Source: Bradyrhizobium diazoefficiens
GTDB lineage: Bacteria > Pseudomonadota > Alphaproteobacteria > Rhizobiales > Xanthobacteraceae
Direction: 5' to 3'
Assembly (NCBI RefSeq): GCF_016599855.1
Contig: NZ_CP067041.1
Location: 5,766,001-5,830,000 of the forward strand
DNA length: 64,000 nt
The notes beneath the pieces were generated by a model. That model worked only from the letters and a program-made list of their open reading frames with translations. It did no database searches and was not told the origin of the DNA. The translations under genes and the position numbers were made by a program. Positions within the stretch are counted from its first letter, which is position 1; every line of letters starts with the position of its first letter. Positions 36,216-44,741 of this stretch are shown one piece after another.

Positions 36216-36875
36216 TCAGGCGTGCTGCTCTTCGAGCGCTGGCTCGGAGATCAGACCCAGCGTGTGCTCGGGATTGAGATGCAGGCCGGGATCCATCAGT
36301 TCGCCGCGCATCAGAGCGAGCGGAGCGCTGCGATAGAGCATCAGGTCGTGGAAGGGGTCGGTCAGGATCTTGGTCATCCAGACGAGGCCGGTCTCGACGT
36401 CGCGGATGAAGAATAGGTGCACGGTGCGGAACAGGAGACCGCCGCCGCCGATCACGAGCCAGATCTTGGCGACCTGACGCATGAAGTCGGCCGCGCTGGC
36501 CCAGGGGGTGAACAGGCCGAACAACGTCGGATCGGCGAACAGCACTAGCGGCGAGGCCGCCCAGATCGCCATCAGCACCACCTTGCGCTGAAGGTTGTAG
36601 CCGACCTTGATGTCTTCCTTGTACTCGTGCGTGGCCTGGTTGATGTGGTCGAAATCATGCGGCTCGAAGAAGAAGTGACCTGCCTGGCGCGAGGTCATCG
36701 AGACCAGCCAGCCGACCAGCGCGGAGATCATGGGATCGACGAACAGCCAGAGGTAGGCGAACAGAAAGCTCAGCGCGCTGACGAAGTGCAGGCTCTGATT
36801 GATGCGGCTGTGGTGATAGTAGCGATGGTCGTCCCAGCGCTGGATCCGCAGCTGCTCGAGATAATTCTTGATCAT
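36216..36875 (-). CDS. Membrane protein resembling the Mpo1-like (DUF962) family
   Basis: 219-residue protein with four or so hydrophobic segments. Near the N-terminus YYHHSRINQSLHFVSALSFL and then SRQAGHFFFEPHDFDHINQA give the pattern YHxxxxNxxxH...QxGHxxFE that recalls yeast Mpo1, an iron-dependent 2-hydroxy fatty acid dioxygenase, and its bacterial relatives; the match is distant. ATG 36875 is preceded by GGGGGAG, so it is preferred over an upstream ATG at 36959. Lies after pmtA on the same strand. A fatty-acid or lipid oxidation role is a guess from motif and context. Confidence 0.5.
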   Translation of the reverse strand: MIKNYLEQLRIQRWDDHRYYHHSRINQSLHFVSALSFLFAYLWLFVDPMISALVGWLVSMTSRQAGHFFFEPHDFDHINQATHEYKEDIKVGYNLQRKVVLMAIWAASPLVLFADPTLFGLFTPWASAADFMRQVAKIWLVIGGGGLLFRTVHLFFIRDVETGLVWMTKILTDPFHDLMLYRSAPLALMRGELMDPGLHLNPEHTLGLISEPALEEQHA

Positions 36876-36945
36876 GCTCTCCCCCAAAATGCTTTCGGGT
36901 TCAGGATTTACAGGGATTCGATGTACGCCGTGTGACATCATCATT

Positions 36946-36959
36946 TTGTCATATGACAA
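36946..36959. promoter_or_regulatory. 14-bp palindrome upstream of the Mpo1-like gene
   Basis: TTGTCATATGACAA is a perfect palindrome 70 bp upstream of the Mpo1-like start codon, in the 154-bp gap after pmtA. It is a plausible operator; no regulator is encoded next to it. Confidence 0.35.
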
Positions 36960-37029
36960 TGTGCAGCAACGCGATGACGCACGCGAACGCGTGAGCGGCG
37001 GATCACACCGCCGCTCTGACGCAGCCTGC

Positions 37030-37719
37030 TCAGGCTGCCTTGGCGACGTCGACCTTGCGGAAGCGCACCAGGGAGAAATGGCCGAGCGGCGGAATCAAGC
37101 GGCGCTCGGCGAGCTCGATGCCGCTCGCGCCCGCCAGCCACTTAGCGTAGCGCGACCAGGCGAACTCGGCGGTGCGGAAGCCGAGCGGACGCACCACCGG
37201 CTGGAGCTTCTGCTCGATGAAGCGGCGCATGCCGGTATCGGCGCTGACGCGGGTGAGAATGATCAGCTCGCCGCCCGGACGCAGCACGCGGGCGAACTCG
37301 TCGAGCGCCTTCTCCGGATTCGGCACGGCGGTGACGACGTACTGCGCCATTACGACGTCGAACGAATTATCGGGAAATTCGAGCTTCTCGGCGTCCATCA
37401 CCGCGAGACCCTCGACGTTCTTCAGATTGCCCTCGCTGACCCGGCGCCGCGCCTTGTCGAGCATCGCTTCCGAAATATCGGTGCCGAAGATGCGCAGGTT
37501 GGGAGCATAGAGCGGCAGCGAGATGCCGGTGCCGACGCCGACCTCAAGCACGCGTCCGCAGATCTTGTTGGTGGCTGCGATCGCGGCCTGGCGGCCCTTG
37601 GCGAACACACCGCCGAACACGAGATCGTAGACCGGCGCCCAGCGATCATAGGCTTGCTCGACCGTACCGCGGGTGAGGTCGAGCTGCTGGGTGCCGTCAA
37701 GGTTCATGATCTTAGCCAT
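37030..37719 (-). CDS. pmtA: Phospholipid N-methyltransferase (Rhodobacter-type PmtA)
   Basis: 229-residue SAM-dependent methyltransferase. VEQAYDRWAPVYDLVFGGVF at the start is characteristic of the Rhodobacter-type phosphatidylethanolamine N-methyltransferases, which are UbiE-like; motif I is VLEVGVGTGISLPLY (about residue 56) and motif II region VMAQYVVTAVPNPEKAL. Bradyrhizobium carries several Pmt enzymes with different preference for PE, monomethyl-PE or dimethyl-PE; which step this one favours cannot be told. It starts 32 bp after the GT4 gene and probably shares its transcript. Psd, which makes the substrate PE, is 3 kb away. Confidence 0.82.
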   Translation of the reverse strand: MAKIMNLDGTQQLDLTRGTVEQAYDRWAPVYDLVFGGVFAKGRQAAIAATNKICGRVLEVGVGTGISLPLYAPNLRIFGTDISEAMLDKARRRVSEGNLKNVEGLAVMDAEKLEFPDNSFDVVMAQYVVTAVPNPEKALDEFARVLRPGGELIILTRVSADTGMRRFIEQKLQPVVRPLGFRTAEFAWSRYAKWLAGASGIELAERRLIPPLGHFSLVRFRKVDVAKAA

Positions 37720-37751
37720 CGATGAGGTTCTCGCTGTGGGTCAAATATGGA

Positions 37752-38804
37752 TCAGCCGCGTACCGGCCGCCGCGCCATAACGGGCGAAGCGCGCAGGATG
37801 CGGCTGGGCTGGAGTGAGGTGAGATTGCCGACGAACTGGCGCGCGCTGTTCTCCCAGGAGCGCTCCAGCGCGAAGTTGCGGCAAGCCTCGCGCGACATGG
37901 TGAGCGCGCGCAGGCAGCCGGCGCGCAGATCGTTGTCGATCGCGCCGATCGGATGATCGGCGATGACGTCCTTCGGACCCGTCACCGGAAACGCCGCAAC
38001 CGGCGTGCCGCAGGCGAGCGCTTCGAGTTGCACGACGCCGAAGGTGTCGGTGAGGCTCGGAAACACGAAGACGTCGGCGGCGGCGAGATGCGCGGTGAGA
38101 TCCGCGCCCTTCTTCTCGCCGAGGAAGACAACATCCGGATATTTCTTCTCGAGCGCCGCCTTCTGCGGACCGTCACCGACGACGACCTTGGTGCCGGGCA
38201 GATCGAGCGCGAGGAAGGCCTCGAGATTCTTCTCGACCGCCACGCGCCCCATCGTCATGAAGATCGGTCGCGGCAGGTCCAGCTCGGCGGGGGAATCAGG
38301 ATGGAACAGCTCGGTGTTGACGCCGCGCCCCCAGAAGCCGAGCCGTTTGAAACCGCGCCCGGAGAGCTCCTGTCTCAGCGAAGGCGTCGCCACCATGGTC
38401 ATGGCCGCGGCATCGTGGAAGTGGCGCAGCACGGCGTAGCCGACGGCATCGGGGATGCCGGTCCGCACCGAGACATATTCCGGAAAACGCGTCGTATAGG
38501 ACGTGGTGAAAGCGAGGCCGTTGCGGCGGCAATAGGCGCGCGCAGCCCAGCCGATCGGCCCTTCGGTGGCGATGTGCAGCGCGTCCGGCGCCGCTTTCTC
38601 GATCCGCCGCGCGATCTCCTTCCCGCCCGGCAGCGCAAAGCGCAGGCCCGGATAGGTCGGTAGCGGCCACGACCGGAAGCCGTCAGGCGTCAGGAAATCG
38701 ATCTCGACATCCAGGGCCTTGGCGGCAGCGGCGAGCGAGGTCAGCGTCCGCACCACACCGTTGACCTGCGGATGCCAGGCGTCAGTCGCGATTAATACCC
38801 GCAT
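37752..38804 (-). CDS. GT4-family glycosyltransferase (mannosyl/diacylglycerol-glycosyltransferase-like)
   Basis: 350-residue GT-B fold enzyme. The start MRVLIATDAWHPQVNGVVRT is typical of GT4 enzymes of the MgtA/SqdX kind; the donor-site motif is FPSLTDTFGVVQLEALACGT followed by PVAAFPVTGPKDVI. TMGRVAVEKNLEAFL is the linker region. Such enzymes add hexoses to lipids or lipid-linked sugars in the inner leaflet. The ATG at 38804 is used, not the upstream in-frame 38882. It heads a likely operon with pmtA, which points to a membrane lipid acceptor. Confidence 0.8.
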   Translation of the reverse strand: MRVLIATDAWHPQVNGVVRTLTSLAAAAKALDVEIDFLTPDGFRSWPLPTYPGLRFALPGGKEIARRIEKAAPDALHIATEGPIGWAARAYCRRNGLAFTTSYTTRFPEYVSVRTGIPDAVGYAVLRHFHDAAAMTMVATPSLRQELSGRGFKRLGFWGRGVNTELFHPDSPAELDLPRPIFMTMGRVAVEKNLEAFLALDLPGTKVVVGDGPQKAALEKKYPDVVFLGEKKGADLTAHLAAADVFVFPSLTDTFGVVQLEALACGTPVAAFPVTGPKDVIADHPIGAIDNDLRAGCLRALTMSREACRNFALERSWENSARQFVGNLTSLQPSRILRASPVMARRPVRG

Positions 38805-39078
38805 GGGGAAATCCCGAGAGTTTGATGATTCTCGGCTTAGGACCATCAACCACGGATATTTCAGCCGTGTGACGTCATACAAATGTCGGCTCGCTGTTTT
38901 GTTGGTTAACAGGCGCGCGAGGCCACGAAACTGTCATGAAACAATCCTTGCCGCTACGAAGCCGTTTTCGGTTTTCCGCGCAAACGTCCCGAAACTCTTT
39001 GTCGTTAGTGATTTAGCCAACGGAGCACCGAAACGGTGCCGGGGTGACCAAGAAACACCACGCAAACAGGGGCGGCCA

Positions 39079-39774
39079 ATGTTCAATCTGGATACGTTCA
39101 AGAATTATTCGCGCGCCGTTGCTGTCGGTGCAGTGGCCGTGACCGCAATCGCATTCGCCGGCCCGGCCAAAGCGGCACCCGTGCAGCTGTTTCCGTTCTT
39201 CCAGCCGCTGCCGACCATGACCGCGCCGCAGCCGTACCAGCCCTATCAGGCCACGCCTTATCAGGCCGCGCCGTCGGAGGATCAGGACGTCGTCGAGACG
39301 CCGGCGCGCTTCCGCCGCCAAACCGTGAGCTATGCGACGCGCGAGGCGCCCGGCACCATCATCATCGATACGACCAACACCTATCTCTATTATGTGCTCG
39401 GAGGCGGCCAGGCGATCCGCTACGGCATCGGCGTCGGCCGCGACGGCTTCACCTGGTCCGGCACCCAGTCGGTGACCAAGAAGGCCGAGTGGCCGGACTG
39501 GACCCCGCCGCCGGAAATGATCCAGCGCCAGCCCTATCTGCCGCGCCACATGGCCGGCGGCCCCGGCAACCCGTTAGGGGCCCGCGCCATGTATCTCGGC
39601 GGCACCGTCTACCGCATCCACGGCACCAACGCTCCCGACACGATCGGCAAGCACGTCTCCTCCGGCTGCATCCGCCTGACCAATGACGACGTCTCCGACC
39701 TCTACTCCCGCGTCAACGTCGGCACCAAGGTGATCGTGCTGCCGATAACCGAGCGCCGCGCCGAGCTTCGCTAG
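39079..39774 (+). CDS. L,D-transpeptidase (YkuD domain)
   Basis: 231-residue exported enzyme that forms 3-3 crosslinks in peptidoglycan or anchors proteins to it. Signal peptide about residues 1-32 (AFAGPAKA-AP), a proline/tyrosine-rich spacer, then the YkuD domain (about 91-225) with IDTTNTYLYYVLGGGQAIRY and the catalytic block HGTNAPDTIGKHVSSGCIRL (His181, Cys197, Arg199). ATG 39079 follows GGGGCGG; longer in-frame extensions upstream are not convincing. A 274-bp region upstream separates it from the GT4 gene; I see no gene there. Confidence 0.92.
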   Translation: MFNLDTFKNYSRAVAVGAVAVTAIAFAGPAKAAPVQLFPFFQPLPTMTAPQPYQPYQATPYQAAPSEDQDVVETPARFRRQTVSYATREAPGTIIIDTTNTYLYYVLGGGQAIRYGIGVGRDGFTWSGTQSVTKKAEWPDWTPPPEMIQRQPYLPRHMAGGPGNPLGARAMYLGGTVYRIHGTNAPDTIGKHVSSGCIRLTNDDVSDLYSRVNVGTKVIVLPITERRAELR

Positions 39775-39853
39775 CGCTGGACCGCCAAACGAGATGCGAA
39801 CGGGCCCGGCGATGCCGGAGCCGTTTCCGTTTTCGGTGGTGGCGGTCTGCACG

Positions 39854-40126
39854 TCACTGACCCCTCCCCCGCCATCCCGCGATCAGCCGCAGCCACGCGG
39901 CTGAATGAAACGCGCTCATCAGCAGATACATCGGCACCATCCCGCCGAGCGGGGACTCGTGCCCGGCGAAGCAGAGCATGTCCGCCGGACCGCCGAGCAT
40001 GGCCGCCAGCACGGCCATGACCGCGAAGGTTGGCGTGGCTGCAAGGCCGAGCCAACTGGCGAGGTGGCGCGCAACCGTGACGCTATGGCGGCTGGCGCCG
40101 ACAGTTGCGCTGACGGGGCTAGTCAC
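39854..40126 (-). CDS. Small membrane protein paired with DUF899
   Basis: 90-residue protein from a GTG start at 40126 that overlaps the DUF899 stop codon (GTGACTAG). It has two or three hydrophobic segments (LGLAATPTFAVMAVLAAMLG and GGMVPMYLLMSAFHSAAWL). I have seen similar small membrane proteins directly after DUF899 genes. Overlap implies translational coupling. A longer frame to 40438 lies antisense-like inside DUF899 and is rejected. Function unknown. Confidence 0.7.
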   Translation of the reverse strand: MTSPVSATVGASRHSVTVARHLASWLGLAATPTFAVMAVLAAMLGGPADMLCFAGHESPLGGMVPMYLLMSAFHSAAWLRLIAGWRGRGQ

Positions 40127-40910
40127 GTCCTTCCGCAGCCTCCTCGCGAAACGCCTTCTCGCCGGCGTCCGAAATCTCCACCCACCTCTTGTCCGGCGCC
40201 GCACCTTGCTCGTAGCTGTCGTGCCAATTCCACCATTTGTAGGTCGGCGTCTGAGGATAGCCCTTGGGCGAATCCTCCCAGACCTCCTGACGGCCGAGCG
40301 GCGTGATGTCGAGGTAGTTCCAGGTGCCGCCCATCTGCTCGTCCCCGCGGCTCTTGACGAAATAGGTGCGGAAGATTCGGTCGCCGTCGCGGTAGAACAC
40401 ATTAGTGCCGTGCCACTCGCCGACGCCGAAATCGGCATCGAAACTGTCGGTGATGGTGACCCACGGCATGATCCAGCCCATCCGCTGCTTCAGCCGCGCG
40501 ATATCGGCCTGCGGCGCGCGTGAGGCAAAGACGAGCGTGGTGTCACGGGCATTCAAATGGGCAACATGGGCAACTTGATCGGCCACCATTGAGCAGCCCC
40601 GGCACGCGTGATCCGGCCAGCCGAACACGCCGGGCTCGAAGAAGGCCCGGTACACGATCAGCTGTCGCCGGCCCTGGAACAGATCGAGCAGACTGACCTT
40701 GCCCGAAGGCGCCTCGAATGCATAGCTCTTGTTCACGGCCATCCACGGCATGCGCCGGCGTTCGGCGGCGAGGGCGTCGCGGGCGCGGGTGTGCGCCTTT
40801 TCCTTCACGAGCAGTTGCTGACGGGCTGCCTCCCAGTCCTGCGGCGACACCACCGGCGGTGTTTGCATGGCGGCCTGTCCGTTACGTCCTGCTTTGTCTG
40901 CTGATGTCAT
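40119..40910 (-). CDS. DUF899 (thioredoxin-like) protein
   Basis: 263-residue protein, probably cytoplasmic. The stretch WMAVNKSYAFEAPSGKVSLL, the thioredoxin-like line QLIVYRAFFEPGVFGWPDHA, and CRGCSMVADQV (a CxxC) then GTNVFYRDGDRIFRTYFVKS are typical of DUF899. Members are proposed redox or dithiol proteins; role unproven. ATG 40910 (MTSADKAGRNG) is used. The small membrane gene follows by overlap; the regulator at 41052 is divergent across 141 bp. Confidence 0.85.
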   Translation of the reverse strand: MTSADKAGRNGQAAMQTPPVVSPQDWEAARQQLLVKEKAHTRARDALAAERRRMPWMAVNKSYAFEAPSGKVSLLDLFQGRRQLIVYRAFFEPGVFGWPDHACRGCSMVADQVAHVAHLNARDTTLVFASRAPQADIARLKQRMGWIMPWVTITDSFDADFGVGEWHGTNVFYRDGDRIFRTYFVKSRGDEQMGGTWNYLDITPLGRQEVWEDSPKGYPQTPTYKWWNWHDSYEQGAAPDKRWVEISDAGEKAFREEAAEGRD

Positions 40911-41051
40911 GATAGCTCTCCGAACCTCTTGTCTGGGCAATCGCTCCGCGTCTCGCGGAACCGCTCGCCCGTCACCGCACATTGTCGGCCGTCAACGATT
41001 TCTGGCACCAAGCGGTTGCGCGGTGGGAGTAACAAGTGTGGCGGGATTTTC

Positions 41052-42272
41052 ATGGAGTCGCTGATCACGGCGGCGGCGCGTGCGTTAGAGGCCGGCGATC
41101 CGCTCGGTGCGCTGAACCGCGTGGCGCTGCGCAACGATGCGCCGTCTCTGGCGCTGCGCGGCATCGCGATGGCGCAGCTCGGCGATCTCGCGAAAGCGAA
41201 GACGCTGCTGCGAAGCGCCGCGCGCGCGTTTGGTCCACGAGAAGCGGTGGCGCGCGCAAGATGCGTGGTCGCCGAGGCCGAGATCGCGCTCGTCTTGCGT
41301 GACCTGAGCTGGCCAGCGCGCATGCTCGCGGGCGCGCGGGCGACGCTCGCAAGCCACGGCGATCTCGCCAATGCCGCCCATGCCGGCCATATCGAGGCGC
41401 GCCATCTGCTCCTGCTCGGACGCATCGATGACGCCGAGCGCGCACTGGCCGAGATCAGCGTCTCCCCGCTGCCGCCTGCATCTCAGGTCGTTCGCGAGCT
41501 CGTGGTTGCCGGCATCGCCATCAGGCGCCTGAAATCAAGAGATGCGCGCGCCGCACTGGAGCGCGCAGGCAAGGCCGCGCGGCAAGCAAACATCCCGGCG
41601 CTGGTGGCCGAGGTCGACAGCGCGAACCTCATCCTGAATACGCCGGCCGCGCGCCTGATCGCGCGCGGCAGCGAACACCCGCTGCTGCTCGGCGAAGTCG
41701 AAAGACTGGCGACCTCGACAGCGCTCGTCGTCGACACCTTCCATCATGTCGTGCGCAAGCAAGGCGTTGCCGTGTCGCTCGGAACGCGGCCGGTGCTGTT
41801 CGCGCTTGCACGTCTGCTGGCACAGGCATGGCCCGCGGATGTCTCGCGGGAGGCGTTGATATCGGTCGCGTTTCGGGCAAAGCATGTCGACGAATCGCAT
41901 CGCGCGCGATTGCGCGTCGAGATCGGACGGCTCCGCACCCAGCTCAAGCCGCTGGCCGACATCAGGGCGACGAAGCAGGGTTTTGAGCTGGCGCCGCGCA
42001 AGACGCGCGACGTCCTCGTGCTGGCGCGGCCCGTGGAGGAGAAGCATGCTGCCGTCCTGGCCATTCTCGCCGACGGCGAGCCCTGGTCGAGCTCGGCGCT
42101 CGCGCTCGCGCTCGGCATGAGCGCGCGTACGGTGCAGCGGGCCCTCGAGGAGCTGGCACGATCGAACAAGGTGCAGTCGTTCGGACAGGGCCGGGCGCGC
42201 CGCTGGATGACCCCGCCTGTCCCTGGGTTCCCGACAGGCTTGTTACTCCCCGGACCGCTCCTGAAGGCGTAG
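41052..42272 (+). CDS. One-component regulator with TPR-like N-terminus and winged helix domains
   Basis: 406-residue protein. The N-terminal half (about 1-240) is all-helical with TPR-like Ala/Leu/Arg repeats (LGDLAKAKTLLRSAARAFGP). A central OmpR-type winged helix follows (WPADVSREALISVAF, ARLRVEIGRLRTQLKPL, ATKQGFEL) and a second helix-turn-helix near the C-terminus (LALALGMSARTVQRALEELA). No receiver or kinase domain. Similar proteins stand next to DUF899 genes; it likely controls the divergent DUF899 pair. ATG 41052 is used because upstream codons are not convincing. Confidence 0.7.
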   Translation: MESLITAAARALEAGDPLGALNRVALRNDAPSLALRGIAMAQLGDLAKAKTLLRSAARAFGPREAVARARCVVAEAEIALVLRDLSWPARMLAGARATLASHGDLANAAHAGHIEARHLLLLGRIDDAERALAEISVSPLPPASQVVRELVVAGIAIRRLKSRDARAALERAGKAARQANIPALVAEVDSANLILNTPAARLIARGSEHPLLLGEVERLATSTALVVDTFHHVVRKQGVAVSLGTRPVLFALARLLAQAWPADVSREALISVAFRAKHVDESHRARLRVEIGRLRTQLKPLADIRATKQGFELAPRKTRDVLVLARPVEEKHAAVLAILADGEPWSSSALALALGMSARTVQRALEELARSNKVQSFGQGRARRWMTPPVPGFPTGLLLPGPLLKA

Positions 42273-42299
42273 CCTGGTTACATCACAGGGATCGAGCAC

Positions 42300-42938
42300 A
42301 TGAAGCGTTCCGCCGCAGAGATCGTTAGGGAGTACGGGCCTTTTCCGGGCGTCGAGGCCGTGCATGGCGTCACCTATGACGGCACCCATGTCTGGTTCGC
42401 GTCGGGCGACAAGCTGAATGCCGTCGATCCCGCCAACGGCAAGATCGCGCGCTCACTCGATGTCGCCGCGCATGCGGGAACGGCGTTCGATGGCCGCCAT
42501 CTATTCCAGATCGCGGAGGACCGCATCCAGAAGATCGATGCGGCGACCGGCGCGGTCGTCGGCACCATCCCTTCGCCCGGCGGCGGTGGCGATTCCGGAT
42601 TGGCCTGGGCCGAAGGCTCGCTCTGGGTCGGACAGTACCGAGAGCGCAAAATCCATCAGATCGATCCCGACAGCGGAAAGATTCTCCGCACCATCGAAAG
42701 CAAGCGCTTCGTGACAGGCGTGACCTGGGTCGACGGCGAGCTCTGGCATGGCACCTGGGAGGGTGAGGACAGCGACGTCAGGCGGATCGATCCAGATACC
42801 GGCAAGGTGCTCGAGCAGCTCGATCTACCTGAAGGGACGATGGTTTCAGGGTTGGAATCCGACGGCGGCGATCGCCTGTTTTGCGGCAGCGGCAGCGCCG
42901 GCAAAGTGAGAGCGGTGCGCCGCCCCGGCAGACGGTGA
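42300..42938 (+). CDS. Beta-propeller-like protein (glutaminyl-cyclotransferase/YncE-like repeats)
   Basis: 212-residue protein made of about four blade-like repeats (VHGVTYDGTHVWFASGD; KIHQIDPDSGKILRTIES; VRRIDPDTGKVLEQLDL). Repeats of the form IDP-x-TGK-[IV] are usual in YncE, Vgb and glutaminyl cyclotransferase propellers. No signal peptide, so cytoplasmic unless a start is missed. Too few blades for a closed propeller alone. It lies 27 bp after the regulator on the same strand, so it may be its partner or target. Confidence 0.65.
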   Translation: MKRSAAEIVREYGPFPGVEAVHGVTYDGTHVWFASGDKLNAVDPANGKIARSLDVAAHAGTAFDGRHLFQIAEDRIQKIDAATGAVVGTIPSPGGGGDSGLAWAEGSLWVGQYRERKIHQIDPDSGKILRTIESKRFVTGVTWVDGELWHGTWEGEDSDVRRIDPDTGKVLEQLDLPEGTMVSGLESDGGDRLFCGSGSAGKVRAVRRPGRR

Positions 42939-43041
42939 CGGCACGGCGGGCCGCCGTTTGCCGCAATTCCACCCCACCGATGCGCTCTAGCGCCCTCCTC
43001 GCCCGCCCTGTAGAATCCTGCCGGGGCGGCTTGGGGGATTG

Positions 43042-44610
43042 ATGCGTCTGACGTTGAATTTGAAGACTGTGCTGATCGCCATTGCGGTGCTCGCGGCGTC
43101 ATTTTTCATCAGCTTGAAAGCGATGGACTTGCTGTCGCCGCGCGCCACCAATCCCGCGCCGCCGGTCGCGCAATTGCCGCCGCTGCCGCCGGTTTCCAAA
43201 AGCTCGATCGTGGTGGCGCCGGTGGCGATCGCGCTGTCGGCGATCCGGGACCAGGCAGAGAAGGCTTCGCCGCGCAATTTCGCCGGCAAGGCCGAGAATC
43301 CGATCTCGCAGATCCTGCAAGACGCCGATATCGGCTGGACGGCCGTCCGCGGACCGATGGCAGCGACCGGCGACAAGGACGTGCTGACACTGTCGACGCC
43401 GATCACCGGCAAGCTGAACGTAACAGGGTCATTGTCGTCCAAAGCCACCGGCGCGCTCGGTGAGGCGCTGGGCAGCGTGCTCGGCGGTGACGCGGCGAAA
43501 CGGATCGGCGCGGTCAACATCAAGAATTTGAATGCCAGCGCCGAGATCAAGGGTAACGTGGTCGTCACCTCGCGCCCGAAGCTCGCCGCGGCCTGGCATC
43601 TCGAACCCAATCTCGGCGCGCAGGTCAATCTCGGCGACACCAACCTCTCGCTCGCCGGCGCCAAGGTCAACGTTCCCGCCCAGGTGAAGCCACTGATCGA
43701 CAAGACGGTCGGCGATCAGCTCAACGTCGTTGCCGAGCGCATCCGCAACGACCCCAGCCTGCGCGAGAACGCGAAGGTGCAATGGGCCAAGGCCTGCCGC
43801 TCGATCCCGCTGCAAGGCAGCGGTTCCTCGGCGGCGCTGCCGCCGCTCTGGCTCGAGATGAAGCCGACCCGCGCCATCGCGGCGCAGCCGCGCGTCGACG
43901 CGCAAGCCGTGACGCTGCTGCTCGGCCTCGAGGCGGAAACGCGCGTGACGTCGACGCAGACCACGCCGGACTGCCCGTTTCCCGACAAGATCTCGATCGT
44001 GCCGCCGACCGGCACCGGCGTGAACATCGGCGTTCCCATCGACGTGCCCTTCACCGAGATCAACAAGCTGATCGCAGCCCAGATGGTCGGCCACACCTAT
44101 CCCGAGGACGGCTCCGGTCCGGTCGAGGTCACCGTAAAGAGCGTCAACGTGGTCCCCTCCGGCGAGCGGCTGCTGATCTCGCTCCTGGTGCGCGCCAAGG
44201 AGAAGAAGAGCTGGCTCGGACTCGGCGCCGAAGCCACCGTGCATATCTGGGGCCGGCCGATGCTCGACCAGGCGCAGCAGACGCTGCGGCTCGCCGATAT
44301 CCAGCTCGCGGTCGAATCCGAGGCGGCCTTCGGCCTGCTCGGCGCAGCGGCCCGCGCGGTGGTGCCGCAGATGCAGCAGGCGCTGGTGCAGAAGGCGACG
44401 CTCGACCTGAAGCCGATCGCCGCCAATGCGCGCGAGAAGATCGCAGCCGTGATCGCCGACTTCCAGAAGAGCGAGGACGGCGTCAAGGTCGAGGCCAATA
44501 TCAGCAGCCTCACGCTGGCCGACATCGCCTTCGATTCCAGGACGCTGCGCGTGGTCGCGGAAGCCGGCGGCACACTGAACGTGTACGTGACCAAGTTGTC
44601 GGGGATGTAG
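43042..44610 (+). CDS. DUF4403 family envelope protein
   Basis: 522-residue protein with an N-terminal membrane anchor (LIAIAVLAASFFISLKAMDL) and a large periplasmic part. Blocks such as VVVAPVAIALSAIRDQAEKA, GWTAVRGPMAATGDKDVLTL, TLSTPITGKLNVTG and GVPIDVPFTEINKLIAAQMV match what I recall of DUF4403, a long beta-rich protein of lipid-binding (SMP/TULIP-like) appearance. Function is not known. ATG 43042 has GGGGGA 5 bp upstream. It stands alone between the propeller gene and the ABC importer. Confidence 0.75.
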   Translation: MRLTLNLKTVLIAIAVLAASFFISLKAMDLLSPRATNPAPPVAQLPPLPPVSKSSIVVAPVAIALSAIRDQAEKASPRNFAGKAENPISQILQDADIGWTAVRGPMAATGDKDVLTLSTPITGKLNVTGSLSSKATGALGEALGSVLGGDAAKRIGAVNIKNLNASAEIKGNVVVTSRPKLAAAWHLEPNLGAQVNLGDTNLSLAGAKVNVPAQVKPLIDKTVGDQLNVVAERIRNDPSLRENAKVQWAKACRSIPLQGSGSSAALPPLWLEMKPTRAIAAQPRVDAQAVTLLLGLEAETRVTSTQTTPDCPFPDKISIVPPTGTGVNIGVPIDVPFTEINKLIAAQMVGHTYPEDGSGPVEVTVKSVNVVPSGERLLISLLVRAKEKKSWLGLGAEATVHIWGRPMLDQAQQTLRLADIQLAVESEAAFGLLGAAARAVVPQMQQALVQKATLDLKPIAANAREKIAAVIADFQKSEDGVKVEANISSLTLADIAFDSRTLRVVAEAGGTLNVYVTKLSGM

Positions 44611-44741
44611 CCCATCTTCGCGGCACCTGCCGCCCGCTATCTCGTCGCTTGCGCCGCTGGCATTCTCGTCGGAGGGTGCTAAGCTGTTCGCAACCTCGAA
44701 CGAGGTTGCCGAGGGCATTCTAGGGGACACGCGAGGACAAC

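Noticed and set aside
38931..38948. Second Pho box candidate (CTGTCATGAAACAATCCT) before the L,D-transpeptidase
   Set aside because: Only the first half-site matches; the second half is poor.
39854..40438. 194-codon frame covering the small membrane gene
   Set aside because: The first 104 codons overlap DUF899 in another frame and look non-coding; only the last 90 codons from GTG 40126 are accepted.
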